A program made the translations under genes and the position numbers. A stretch of 49,624 nucleotides of DNA. Origin: Allopusillimonas ginsengisoli. GTDB lineage: Bacteria > Pseudomonadota > Gammaproteobacteria > Burkholderiales > Burkholderiaceae_B. The DNA lies in contig RAPG01000019.1 in NCBI GenBank assembly GCA_005239165.1, forward strand, positions 1-49,624, given 5' to 3'. Shown one piece after another: positions 14,676 to 22,575 of this stretch. The first letter of the stretch is position 1. Each line of letters starts with the position of its first letter. The notes below the pieces were generated by a model that saw nothing but the letters and a program-made list of their open reading frames with translations, was not told the origin of the DNA and made no database searches.

Positions 14676-15038
14676 ATGCATGAGCCTCTTGCCCACCCGA
14701 GAATCAACAGCCGGACAGTCGCCTACGGCTTGCATTGCGCCCTAGACGACCAGGATTTCGCATGGACTGGAGAACGAGTGTTCGACGCACTCAAGACCGA
14801 TGGGCTGAGTGTGCAGGCGCATATCGACGTCAAGGCGACGAAGAAGGTCACGCTCCTGGGCATGTGCAAACCGTGGCTGTTGCACCGTGCCTTAGACGCT
14901 GAACTTGACATTGGACTGCTGCTGCCCTGCGACGTGATCTGGCATGAGGTCGCGGTTGAGATACATAACATGATGTCTGCGGGCACTGCCCGAACCCCGT
15001 TGACATGCACTACAACAAGGGAAAAGGCGAACCGATGA
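14676..15038 (+). CDS. DUF302 family protein, possibly shortened at the C-terminus
   Basis: The 120-residue product has the DUF302 pattern: a start resembling FDALKTDGLSVQAHIDVKAT (about 38-57), then LLGMCKPWLLHRALDAELDIGLLLPCDVI (about 62-90). This small family is common beside copper and other metal genes; biochemical function is not established to my knowledge. The usual family end, with a conserved MDP region, is not visible. The chain instead ends with a Thr-rich tail (TARTPLTCTTTREKANR), so the 3' end may have been replaced or frame-shifted. GAGG lies 8 bases before the ATG. The stop overlaps the multicopper oxidase start as ATGA. Confidence 0.7.
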   Translation: MHEPLAHPRINSRTVAYGLHCALDDQDFAWTGERVFDALKTDGLSVQAHIDVKATKKVTLLGMCKPWLLHRALDAELDIGLLLPCDVIWHEVAVEIHNMMSAGTARTPLTCTTTREKANR

Positions 15039-16501
15039 CAGTGACGCGACGCGCTTTTTTGGCCAGTGTCTGTGCAGCCGGCTTGGCCGCCGGACTGCCG
15101 CGACCGATCCGGGCTCAGCCTGAAGGCAGCGTGCTGCAGATGCCTCCTTTGCTCGATGCAACCTCTTCTGGCGCTTTTGACCTTGTTGCGCAGGATGCAG
15201 AGACGGCTTTCATCGGCCGCACGGCGTCGGCGACGTGGGGCTTCAATAATCAGACTTTTTTGGGACCGACACTCAGGCTTGCTGCTAACAGGGCTGTGGC
15301 GGCCTCTGTCACCAACCATTTAACCGAGCCATTCGCTCTGCATTGGCATGGCCTTCTCGTGCCCGGTTATGCGGATGGCGGTCCGCACATGCCGATCGAA
15401 CCTAAAAAGAAATGGTCGATTGAGCTTGATATCAATCAGCCACCAGCGACAATTTGGTATCACTCACACACCCATTTGCACACAGCAAATCATGTTCAAA
15501 AAGGCCTCGCCGGTGTCATCCAATTGTCGGATGGACGGGACGACGAACGCGGTCTGCCAACCGAGTATGGAATCGATGATCTGACCCTGGTGATCCAGGA
15601 CCGACGTTTCGACCGAAGAGGAAAGATGGTCTACGATCCCGGCATGCACGACGAGATGATGGGCTTTACCGGCGATGTGATCCTGGTTAACGGTCAGGTG
15701 GGAGCCAAGGCCGTAGTGCCACGTGGCATTGTGCGTTTGCGATTGCTCAACGGCTCGAACGCGCGTGTCTACGATCTGGCCTCTCGTGCGGGGCGCTTGC
15801 TGCATCTTGTCGCCACGGACGCGGGCTTTCTGGATCGGCCTACGACGATCGAAGTCCTGCGGCTGGCACCCGGAGAGCGGGCGGAAGTGCTAATCGATTT
15901 CACCGATGGCACTAACGATGTCCTGGTTAGCGGCCCGAACCCTAATGTCGGCATGATGGGAGGTGGAATGATGGGAGGTGGAATGATGGGCCGCACACAA
16001 AAAGCCGGCTTTGATATCCTACCAATCGAGGTGGGCAGCACACATGCCACTCGAATTGAGCGTCTACCTGAGAGCCTTGACGGTGTAATGCCTGATTTGG
16101 TCGCCCTGGGCGCGTTTCGGCGCGACATTACGCTTGATATGGGTATGGGCGGCATGATGCGACGACGCGACAAACGGCATTCCATCAATGGTCAGTCGTT
16201 TGACATGGACAAGCTGAACTTCAGCGTACAAAGGGGTGTCACCGAAATTTGGACCATCGAAGGCCAGATGATGGCGCATCCGCTGCACATCCATGGCGTG
16301 GTGTTTCAGGTTTTGAGCGAGAACGGCGGTCCCGTTTCGCCTCGCAATCGCGGCTGGAAAGACACCGTGCTGGTGGACGGACGTGTCGAGATCGCGGTGC
16401 AGTTCGATCAACCGGCGAGCGCAGACAAGCCGTTCATGTTTCATTGCCACATACTTGAACATGAGGATGGCGGCATGATGGGCCAGTTCGCGGTAGTCTG
16501 A
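15035..16501 (+). CDS. Tat-exported multicopper oxidase (CueO/CopA-like)
   Basis: This periplasmic enzyme probably oxidises Cu+ to the less toxic Cu2+. I chose the ATG at 15035 because it overlaps the DUF302 stop as ATGA and gives a clean twin-arginine signal peptide (TRRAFLASV, ending near IRA); a longer frame from 15005 would only extend it by ten residues. The 488-residue protein has all four copper motifs: HWHG (about 103), YHSHTH (about 142), HPLHIHG (about 415) and HCHILEHEDGGMM (about 470). A Met-rich insert MMGGGMMGGGMMG lies near 308-321 and MGMGGMMRR near 369, as in CueO. Length is typical of CueO-like oxidases and shorter than CopA of the pco/cop systems. Confidence 0.92.
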   Translation: MTVTRRAFLASVCAAGLAAGLPRPIRAQPEGSVLQMPPLLDATSSGAFDLVAQDAETAFIGRTASATWGFNNQTFLGPTLRLAANRAVAASVTNHLTEPFALHWHGLLVPGYADGGPHMPIEPKKKWSIELDINQPPATIWYHSHTHLHTANHVQKGLAGVIQLSDGRDDERGLPTEYGIDDLTLVIQDRRFDRRGKMVYDPGMHDEMMGFTGDVILVNGQVGAKAVVPRGIVRLRLLNGSNARVYDLASRAGRLLHLVATDAGFLDRPTTIEVLRLAPGERAEVLIDFTDGTNDVLVSGPNPNVGMMGGGMMGGGMMGRTQKAGFDILPIEVGSTHATRIERLPESLDGVMPDLVALGAFRRDITLDMGMGGMMRRRDKRHSINGQSFDMDKLNFSVQRGVTEIWTIEGQMMAHPLHIHGVVFQVLSENGGPVSPRNRGWKDTVLVDGRVEIAVQFDQPASADKPFMFHCHILEHEDGGMMGQFAVV

Positions 16502-16718
16502 GATGCGGCGTGTGAGACGGCCTTGTTCCTCGCGATGAATGATGAGACTCGCCATACCTCGCACCATCCAGACGCCGTAATAATAGACATCACAAAAAAT
16601 GGACTGGTGCCTGACGTGGGAGCCCCACGTAGCTATGTAAGCGATACGCCAATCTACAATAAATTGTTGACTGGTTACGACATCGGAGCTGTGTTCGTTG
16701 ATATCAAAAGTTCGCCCT
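16502..16718. other. short stretch without a supported gene
   Basis: A plus-strand frame at 16523-16786 exists but begins at a non-ATG codon, has no ribosome binding site and overlaps the YdaS-like gene. I see no terminator with a T-run after the oxidase. Confidence 0.4.
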
Positions 16719-16955
16719 TCAATCAATGCCGCGTAACTCCGGCCAGATTTGATGCCAGTCGTCTGGCCGCAACTGTTTTCGAGTGACAGCTCCACCCGTC
16801 AACTCCTCGATTTCCACACATCGGATTACGGGCACCGGTCGCTTACCTGCTGCCCAATTATGGATAACCTGAGGCGGGAGTCCCAATCGCTTGGCAAGCG
16901 CTGTAATCCCTCCCGCGAAATCGCAGGCCTCACGGACAGGTTGAAAATCTGACAT
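16719..16955 (-). CDS. YdaS/Cro-like helix-turn-helix regulator
   Basis: The 78-residue product carries the YdaS-antitoxin/Cro pattern: GGITALAKRLGLPPQVIHNW (about 15-34) as the helix-turn-helix, followed by VPVIRCVEIEELTGGAVTRKQLRPD (about 41-65) and a WP tail. Proteins of this kind act as small DNA-binding regulators in prophages and integrative elements. No ribosome binding site is evident; a TATAAT-like -10 lies on the minus strand at 16990-16985, so the leader would be short. It is transcribed away from the operator-bearing promoter at 17289-17317, the arrangement of a phage-type switch. Function is inferred from family and layout. Confidence 0.8.
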   Translation of the reverse strand: MSDFQPVREACDFAGGITALAKRLGLPPQVIHNWAAGKRPVPVIRCVEIEELTGGAVTRKQLRPDDWHQIWPELRGID

Positions 16956-17444
16956 AAAATCGAATACCCATGATATTAGTATGGATTATAAGGTTATTCA
17001 CTGAAATCGGTATCATTGGCAAAATTAAGCATGTTCGGGCTATTTCTAGCGGTCGTAAAATATAATTGCTAAGAGTAACAGTCACTACTAGACGTAGCTG
17101 GTTAAGCCTGATATCTCTTGCTCGGGCAGCACACCCCTTCATCTGCAGCGCAAGCACGCCTGTGCATAGATATAGGCGTGACACAAGCAAACACAAATTA
17201 TCCTGCAATCGACCGCGACTGCAAAGGATTTTGAGGTAGCCTTTGTCGCAACTCCAGCTGAATACGTTTTCGAGAGCATAAATTCTTATTGACATACATC
17301 ACCAATTTGGTGATAATAATTATAAATATTGTCAGTACAGTTTGGCTCTTTAACAAAACGCGAACAATAAACACTGCGCCCTGACCCTCTTGGGTTAAGC
17401 GATTGCGCAGCAACTTGTAATGCATTGGGGTTGGAGTAAAACCG
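16956..17444. other. AT-rich control region between the regulator and the tiny-ORF run
   Basis: This stretch has lower GC than its neighbours and no supported gene. Longer minus-strand frames (for example 17464-17198 and 17600-17286) have no family character. It holds the promoter with a palindromic operator listed separately. Confidence 0.5.
17289..17317 (+). promoter_or_regulatory. strong sigma70 promoter with a perfect palindromic operator in the spacer
   Basis: A perfect -35 TTGACA (17289-17294) is followed after exactly 17 bases by GATAAT (17312-17317). Between them, and touching the -10, lies ATCACCAATTTGGTGAT (17298-17314), a perfect 8+1+8 palindrome. A repressor bound here would block RNA polymerase directly. 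The promoter points toward the tiny ORFs and the AlpA-like gene. The divergent YdaS/Cro-like protein is the obvious candidate repressor, but this is inference. Confidence 0.8.
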
Positions 17445-17492
17445 ATGAAAACCGTTACGTGCAATCAGCCCTCTGAGTGGGGTGCAGGATGA
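17445..17492 (+). CDS. possible 15-residue leader ORF
   Basis: ATG at 17445 with GGAG about 8 bases upstream encodes MKTVTCNQPSEWGAG. It is the first start codon with a ribosome binding site downstream of the palindromic promoter. It could be a leader peptide, the start of a decayed gene, or chance. Confidence 0.25.
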   Translation: MKTVTCNQPSEWGAG

Positions 17493-17531
17493 TAGCTCAT
17501 AGCGGGGACTTCCCCTGAGGAAGCGCCCGGT

Positions 17532-17633
17532 ATGCCTGCAAAGGCACCCAAAATCAAGGATGGCGACGTAATCCAAGACGACAAGCGGGAAAGACCGCAA
17601 CCCAGCCTGCGCACCACAACGATCACGAATTGA
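17532..17633 (+). CDS. possible 33-residue ORF in the element control region
   Basis: ATG at 17532 with GAGGA about 9 bases upstream encodes a Lys/Asp/Arg-rich peptide (MPAKAPKIKDGDVIQDDKRE, then RPQPSLRTTTITN). Downstream in another frame, 17630-17761 also stays open and ends in a TGA that overlaps an ATG at 17758. No family is recognised. Confidence 0.3.
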   Translation: MPAKAPKIKDGDVIQDDKRERPQPSLRTTTITN

Positions 17634-18000
17634 TACCTGTGGTTCCCGAAGCAGGCTTTATCAAAAAAACCCGACCTACCGGCGCAATGTGCCTGTGGGT
17701 CGGTTCCGTATTCGCTGCATGCAACACTGGCATGCTCTTAGCAAAAAAGGTGATTGAATGAGCGAGCAGAGCCGGACGGCCAACGACCCAGCAAAGAACA
17801 CCCGTGAAAGCGGACACATGATGGAGACGTAGATTACCCTCCAACGGAATTGATAATAGCCGCATTCCAAATAACCTAACCACTTGATTGAACGTTGCCT
17901 TGCTCATACAGATGCCTGTGTCGTAGCGCTCTGGCAGAACCCATTGGGAGCCTCCTGCACAACGCATCCGCGCTCTTAAATCTGACTCAAAGGAAACACG

Positions 18001-18129
18001 ATGACAGAGCGCCCTGTTTTATTTAATAGCGTCATGATGCGCACCATGCTCGGCCTCAGTAAGCATGCCCACCCAGCAGCCGACAGCCTGTGGACGCGAG
18101 CCGTAGAGTTTCGGAGGCCCAACCCATGA
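18001..18129 (+). CDS. 42-residue ORF coupled to the AlpA-like gene; resembles the N-terminus of a phage protein
   Basis: ATG at 18001 with AAAGGA about 6-8 bases upstream encodes MTERPVLFNSVMMRTMLGLS followed by KHAHPAADSLWTRAVEFRRPNP. The TGA overlaps the AlpA-like ATG (ATGA), which suggests coupling. The first 20 residues resemble the start of a common phage protein whose N-terminus, as I remember it, reads like ERPILFSxxMVRAILxGxKTQTRR; the rest of that domain is missing. It may be a truncated remnant kept for coupling, or a true microprotein. Confidence 0.45.
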   Translation: MTERPVLFNSVMMRTMLGLSKHAHPAADSLWTRAVEFRRPNP

Positions 18130-18413
18130 GCGGTGCTGTAAAAGTTAAGGTAGCCCCACTCTACGTCGACTTACCCACTGTGGCCGCGTTAGTTTCATTA
18201 TCAGAAGCCAGCATTCAAAACCTTGTGCGTGAGGACGCATTCCCGAAGTCGCGACTGCTATCAGGTCGACGTGTCGGATGGCTACTGCGCGAAGTGAACG
18301 AATGGGCTGAAGCCCGGCCGTACTCCAGCCTGCCTCCGCCACCCAATACTGGTGCAAAAAAAAGCAACGTAGTATCAGCGGCGAACTGCCAGCTTCTCAA
18401 GGTAGGTCGATAG
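18126..18413 (+). CDS. AlpA-like helix-turn-helix protein (excisionase/regulator type)
   Basis: I chose the ATG at 18126: it has GGAGG 8 bases upstream and overlaps the preceding stop as ATGA. A longer frame from 18090 lacks such a site. The 95-residue product has the AlpA-type winged helix: VDLPTVAALVSLSEASIQNLVRE (about 11-33), FPKSRLLSGRRVGWLLREVNEWAEARP (about 36-62), then a Pro-rich and Lys-rich tail. AlpA proteins activate or assist integrase-driven excision in P4-like elements. Its 3' end overlaps the 3' end of the convergent integrase gene by 39 bases, so transcription of each may interfere with the other. Confidence 0.8.
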   Translation: MSGAVKVKVAPLYVDLPTVAALVSLSEASIQNLVREDAFPKSRLLSGRRVGWLLREVNEWAEARPYSSLPPPPNTGAKKSNVVSAANCQLLKVGR

Positions 18414-19664
18414 CCTCTTGATCCAGATCTGGCGCTCTTTGTCATACGTATGGCGATCATAAGTACCCTTATCCCCTTCCAGCATATGCCCAATGATGAC
18501 CTCACCGACATCACCCGGACACCCCAGCGAGGCTAAAAACGTTCTGCTTGTCCGCCGAAGATCGTGCGGCGCCCAATGCGTGACTGTCAACCTGGGGCGC
18601 TCATACTCTGGCCGCGATTCGCAGTACGGCTGGTGGTTCCAAACGGCTACGCTCGCAATCTTTTGCTCTACGTGGCCCAGCTCACTATAAGAAGGAAACA
18701 AGTAACCATCGCCGTATGCTTCCTTTCGCCTTCGCACGATTACCGCCGCCCGACCAAGAAGAGGCACACGATGATCAGTAGCATCATCTCGTTTTGCATT
18801 CTTCGTCTTACGTTTTGGAATCGTCCACCACAAGCCTGATGACTCCTCGATAATTTCGCGCCCTTCCATGACGACGATTTCAGCCCCTCGGCTGGCAGTC
18901 CAAAGGTATAGAGTCAAAATATCCGCGACCACCGGAGAGAAATTGGGCAGCCATCGAATCAACTGCCCTGCCTCATCGGGCGAAAGAGTACGTTTCACGA
19001 CACCAAGCTGTTTGCCCTTAATCGTCCTGCCTTTCGACTTGAGCTTGCCGCGCAATATAAGCCGCCACCAATTTGGCGCAGTCTCTGGCAACTTCCCGGC
19101 ATCCAGACAGTAATCCCACGCAGCACCCAACTCCCGGCGAAGAATCCCCGCTTGCACGGGAATGTCAGCGTAGCTCTTGATAAGATCGAACGCCTGAGAG
19201 CGCGTAAGCTCAGCGGCCACCTCATTTCCAATTGCACCAATCATGGTATCGAAGGTCCGCTTAATTTCCTTTTGACCTTTGATATTTCGGTTTTGCTTAA
19301 TGTGCCCCTCGTAATAGTAGGTGCATACTTGTCGCACCGTTCTAACGTCGCCCTTCAGCACGGTCTTTTTCTCTTCGGCCTTTTTGATGACTTCAGCCCG
19401 AGCAGTGCGCTTTTCTGACGCAACATCCACGCCAGAGTCCCGCTGCTTACGCAGCTCTTCCCAAGCCACAATAGCAGCGGGAAGAGACATACTCGGCCAA
19501 TACCCAATTTTGACCTGACGCATACGATCATCAATCGGACTCCTGTAGCGATATGTCCATGTACGCCTGGTCATAGACGCCTCCAGCCGCAGCCCAGGGT
19601 GCCCATCAATGGTAATGTGTTGTTTTGGCAGAAGCAGTTTGGCTGCCCGAGCATCGAATTGCAT
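18375..19664 (-). CDS. P4-type tyrosine integrase
   Basis: The 429-residue protein has the N-terminal arm-binding region of P4-like integrases (ARAAKLLLPKQHITIDGHPGLRLEA, then RQVKIGYWPSMSLPAAIVAWEELRKQRDSGVD), a core-binding part in the middle and a C-terminal catalytic domain. Catalytic residues are visible: Arg in YLWTASRGAEIVVMEG, His-x-x-Arg in APHDLRRTSRTFLASLG, the second His in VIGHMLEGDKGTYDRHTY, and the Tyr nucleophile in that same block. The start at 19664 is preceded by GGAA. Repeated GCGTAGGTTT sites lie just upstream, beside mutS. All key residues are present, so it could be active. It defines the right end of the element; no tRNA att site is seen at this end. Confidence 0.92.
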   Translation of the reverse strand: MQFDARAAKLLLPKQHITIDGHPGLRLEASMTRRTWTYRYRSPIDDRMRQVKIGYWPSMSLPAAIVAWEELRKQRDSGVDVASEKRTARAEVIKKAEEKKTVLKGDVRTVRQVCTYYYEGHIKQNRNIKGQKEIKRTFDTMIGAIGNEVAAELTRSQAFDLIKSYADIPVQAGILRRELGAAWDYCLDAGKLPETAPNWWRLILRGKLKSKGRTIKGKQLGVVKRTLSPDEAGQLIRWLPNFSPVVADILTLYLWTASRGAEIVVMEGREIIEESSGLWWTIPKRKTKNAKRDDATDHRVPLLGRAAVIVRRRKEAYGDGYLFPSYSELGHVEQKIASVAVWNHQPYCESRPEYERPRLTVTHWAPHDLRRTSRTFLASLGCPGDVGEVIIGHMLEGDKGTYDRHTYDKERQIWIKRLSTYLEKLAVRR

Positions 19665-19672
19665 TCCGATTC

Positions 19673-19743
19673 CAGCGTAGGTTTTTTGAGAATGTTAACT
19701 GATTCAGCGTAGGTTTCTAAAAACGCACAATAAAACCTACGCT
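19673..19743. repeat. repeated GCGTAGGTTT sites between integrase and mutS
   Basis: CAGCGTAGGTTT occurs at 19673-19684 and again at 19705-19716 (32-base spacing). An inverted copy, AAACCTACGCT, lies at 19733-19743. The second and third form a hairpin-capable inverted repeat with a 16-base loop. Their place upstream of the integrase start and before mutS fits integrase arm sites, an autoregulatory operator or part of an attachment site. A related GGCGTAGAT lies at 19773-19781. The role is inferred. Confidence 0.7.
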
Positions 19744-19790
19744 AAAATCACAAGTGCAGGCAGATTTAGATAGGCGTAGATAACAAAGCA

Positions 19791-22487
19791 ATGCAAACAA
19801 CACACACACGAGAACAGGCGAAGAGTGAGCAAATACACGGCCAGACAGCCGAAACTCCTGTGTTTTCAGAGATTGACATATCCTCTCACACCCCGATGAT
19901 GCAGCAATTCCTCAGGCTCAAGGCCGAGGCTGGCCCGCATCTGCTGTTTTATCGCATGGGTGACTTCTATGAAATGTTCTACGAAGACGCCGAGCGCGGT
20001 GCCAAACTGCTTAACCTCACGCTGACCAAGCGGGGTTCTTCCAACAGCGTGCCCATCCCTATGGCCGGGGTGCCCGTGCATTCCATGGAAGGCTATCTGG
20101 CCAAACTGGTTGCGCTGGGCGTGTCAGTGGCCATCTGTGAACAAATCGGTGACCCTGCCACCAGCAAAGGGCCGGTTGAGCGCAAAATTGTTCGCATTGT
20201 TACCCCCGGCACGCTCACCGACGATGCCCTGCTACCTGCCAAGGCCGACCGCATCATCGCGGCGCTGTGGGTTACCCGCATTAATCGCACCGAGCGCGCA
20301 GGGCTGGCCTGGATGAACCTGGCAAACGGTGAATTCCGCGTGTGTGAATGCACGCCCGACATGCTCGACACCGAACTGCATCGCATTGATCCGGCCGAGC
20401 TGGTGTGTGCCGAAAGCGCCCGGCCCGCGTCGCACGACGGCTTTGCCCTCAGCCCGGTGCCTGACTGGCACTTTGACACCGACGGTGCGCGCGACGTACT
20501 GCAAAACCACTTCTCAGTAGACACGCTGGGCAGTTTTGGCCTGACCGACCTGCCCGCAGCCATGTGTGCAGCGGGCGCCCTGCTGCGCTATGTCAGCCGC
20601 ACGCAAACGCAATCACTGACGCATATTCATACGATACAGGTCGATCATGCCGGCGAATATGTGGTCATGGACCCTGTCACCCGCAAGAACCTGGAGCTCA
20701 CCGAAACCATCAGTGGTGAGGCCAGCCCCACACTATTTTCTACACTTGACCACTGTAAAACCCCCATGGGCAGCCGGTTGCTGCGGCGCTGGCTGCATCA
20801 CCCACTGCGCGACAACCAGCCTGCACGTGAACGCCAGCAGGTCATCGCCGCCCTGCTGTCTGCCCCGCCTGATCGCAATGCGCTGGACGCCGAGCCATCT
20901 CTCGACGTGCTTCGCCGCATGCTTGACCGCTGCCCCGACCTCGAACGCATTGCCACACGCATGGCCATGCGCACGGTACGACCTCGCGAGCTGGCAAGTC
21001 TGCGCGATGCTCTGGCCCAGTTGCCCGAGCTCAGCCGGCATCTGAAGCAGGCCTTTCCTTCTACTCCGCAATTGGCGGGGTTTATTGAACGCATCGATAT
21101 TGATCCATCCATTGCAGCGTTACTGCACGCATCGATCGCCGAAGAACCCGCTTTGCTGTTACGCGATGGTGGTGTTGTAGCCACGGGCTACGATACAGAA
21201 CTTGATGAGTTACGCCGCCTGGCAAGTGACAGCGGCGACTTCCTGGTCGAGCTCGAAGCCCGCGAGCGTGAACGCACCGGCATCGCTACACTGCGGGTCG
21301 AATACAACCGCGTGCATGGGTTTTTCATCGAGGTGTCGCGTGCCCAGGCCGAAAAAGTTCCGGCAGAATATCGCCGTCGCCAAACCCTGAAAAACGCCGA
21401 GCGTTTCATAACGCCTGAGCTAAAAACCTGGGAAGACAAGGTACTGTCTGCCAAAGACCGCAGCCTTAGTCGCGAAAAATGGCTGTTCGAGAACCTGCTT
21501 GAACAGTTTGCCGAGTATGCCCAGCCTCTGTCACTGTGTGCTTCGGCGCTGGCGTCCATTGATGCCCTGGCTGCACTCGCTGAACATGCGCGAAGCAATA
21601 ATTGGGTAGCACCAGAACTGGTCGACAGCGCAGACATCTTGATCGAGGCTGGTCGCCACCCTGTGGTCGAACACAGCATTGAGCAGTTCACTCCCAACGA
21701 TTGCGAACTGGGGCCACAGCGCCGCATGCTGCTGATTACCGGTCCTAATATGGGTGGTAAATCAACCTATATGCGTCAGATTGCGCTCATCGCACTGTTG
21801 GCCCGCATCGGCAGTTTTGTGCCGGCGCGCGCGGCACGAATCGGCCTTATAGATCGTATTTTCACGCGTATAGGCGCTGCTGACGACCTGGCAGGCGGGC
21901 GATCCACGTTCATGATGGAAATGACCGAAGCTGCCGCCATTCTTGCCGCCAGCACGCCACAAAGCCTGGTGCTAATGGATGAGATCGGACGCGGCACATC
22001 TACCTATGACGGGCTGGCGCTGGCATGGTCGATCGCCTACCGATTGCTTACACATAATCAGGCGCTGACGCTATTTGCCACCCACTACTTCGAGATCACC
22101 CGGCTGCCTGCCGAGTCGCCGGCGGCTGCCAACGTGCATCTGGCAGCGGCAGAGTCTTCGTCAGGCATCGTCTTTTTGCATGAGGTTAAACCCGGGCCTG
22201 CCAGCCGCAGCTACGGCATACAGGTTGCACAGCGCGCCGGCATACCACCCGCTGTCATACGCCACGCCAGCCGCGAACTGTCGCGCCTGGAGGCTCAGGG
22301 CGCATCCACACCTCAGCTTGATCTGTTTGCCGCCGCTGCGGCCGAAACATCTGGCGAACCAGAACCTGACGACACCCATATTGATGCGCTTGCCCTGCGC
22401 GATGCCCTGGGTCAGGTAGACCCCGACCAGCTCAGCCCCCGTGAGGCGCTTGACGTGCTTTATCGATTGCGCAATGAATTTCTATAA
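19791..22487 (+). CDS. mutS: DNA mismatch repair protein MutS
   Basis: MutS recognises mismatches and small loops and starts methyl-independent or MutL-dependent repair. The 898-residue protein has the N-terminal mismatch-binding block (TPMMQQFLRLKAE, then FYRMGDFYEMFYEDA with the Phe and Glu of the F-x-E motif near residues 63-65), connector and lever regions, and the C-terminal ATPase: Walker A GPNMGGKSTYMRQ (about 651-663), the DDLAGGRSTFMMEMTE signature, Walker B LVLMDEIGRGTSTYDG and the switch histidine in FATHYFEI. The N-terminus is about 20-25 residues longer than many MutS proteins; the start at 19791 lies just after the element's repeats, so its native promoter may have been displaced. 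Confidence 0.97.
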   Translation: MQTTHTREQAKSEQIHGQTAETPVFSEIDISSHTPMMQQFLRLKAEAGPHLLFYRMGDFYEMFYEDAERGAKLLNLTLTKRGSSNSVPIPMAGVPVHSMEGYLAKLVALGVSVAICEQIGDPATSKGPVERKIVRIVTPGTLTDDALLPAKADRIIAALWVTRINRTERAGLAWMNLANGEFRVCECTPDMLDTELHRIDPAELVCAESARPASHDGFALSPVPDWHFDTDGARDVLQNHFSVDTLGSFGLTDLPAAMCAAGALLRYVSRTQTQSLTHIHTIQVDHAGEYVVMDPVTRKNLELTETISGEASPTLFSTLDHCKTPMGSRLLRRWLHHPLRDNQPARERQQVIAALLSAPPDRNALDAEPSLDVLRRMLDRCPDLERIATRMAMRTVRPRELASLRDALAQLPELSRHLKQAFPSTPQLAGFIERIDIDPSIAALLHASIAEEPALLLRDGGVVATGYDTELDELRRLASDSGDFLVELEARERERTGIATLRVEYNRVHGFFIEVSRAQAEKVPAEYRRRQTLKNAERFITPELKTWEDKVLSAKDRSLSREKWLFENLLEQFAEYAQPLSLCASALASIDALAALAEHARSNNWVAPELVDSADILIEAGRHPVVEHSIEQFTPNDCELGPQRRMLLITGPNMGGKSTYMRQIALIALLARIGSFVPARAARIGLIDRIFTRIGAADDLAGGRSTFMMEMTEAAAILAASTPQSLVLMDEIGRGTSTYDGLALAWSIAYRLLTHNQALTLFATHYFEITRLPAESPAAANVHLAAAESSSGIVFLHEVKPGPASRSYGIQVAQRAGIPPAVIRHASRELSRLEAQGASTPQLDLFAAAAAETSGEPEPDDTHIDALALRDALGQVDPDQLSPREALDVLYRLRNEFL

Positions 22488-22575
22488 CCCGCTGAACCAT
22501 CCGCCCACCCGCACACTTCAGCCACAAGAAGAAGCGGTGCAGAACAAACATAAATAATCTGGATCCGCCCACGCC

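Noticed and set aside
16064..16795. 243-codon minus-strand ORF over the oxidase 3' end
   Set aside because: It covers essential copper-site codons of the oxidase and overlaps the YdaS-like gene in another frame; composition is that of an antisense frame.
17286..17967. Minus-strand ORFs 17600-17286 and 17967-17623
   Set aside because: No recognisable domains or ribosome binding sites, and they lie opposite the better supported promoter and tiny ORFs.
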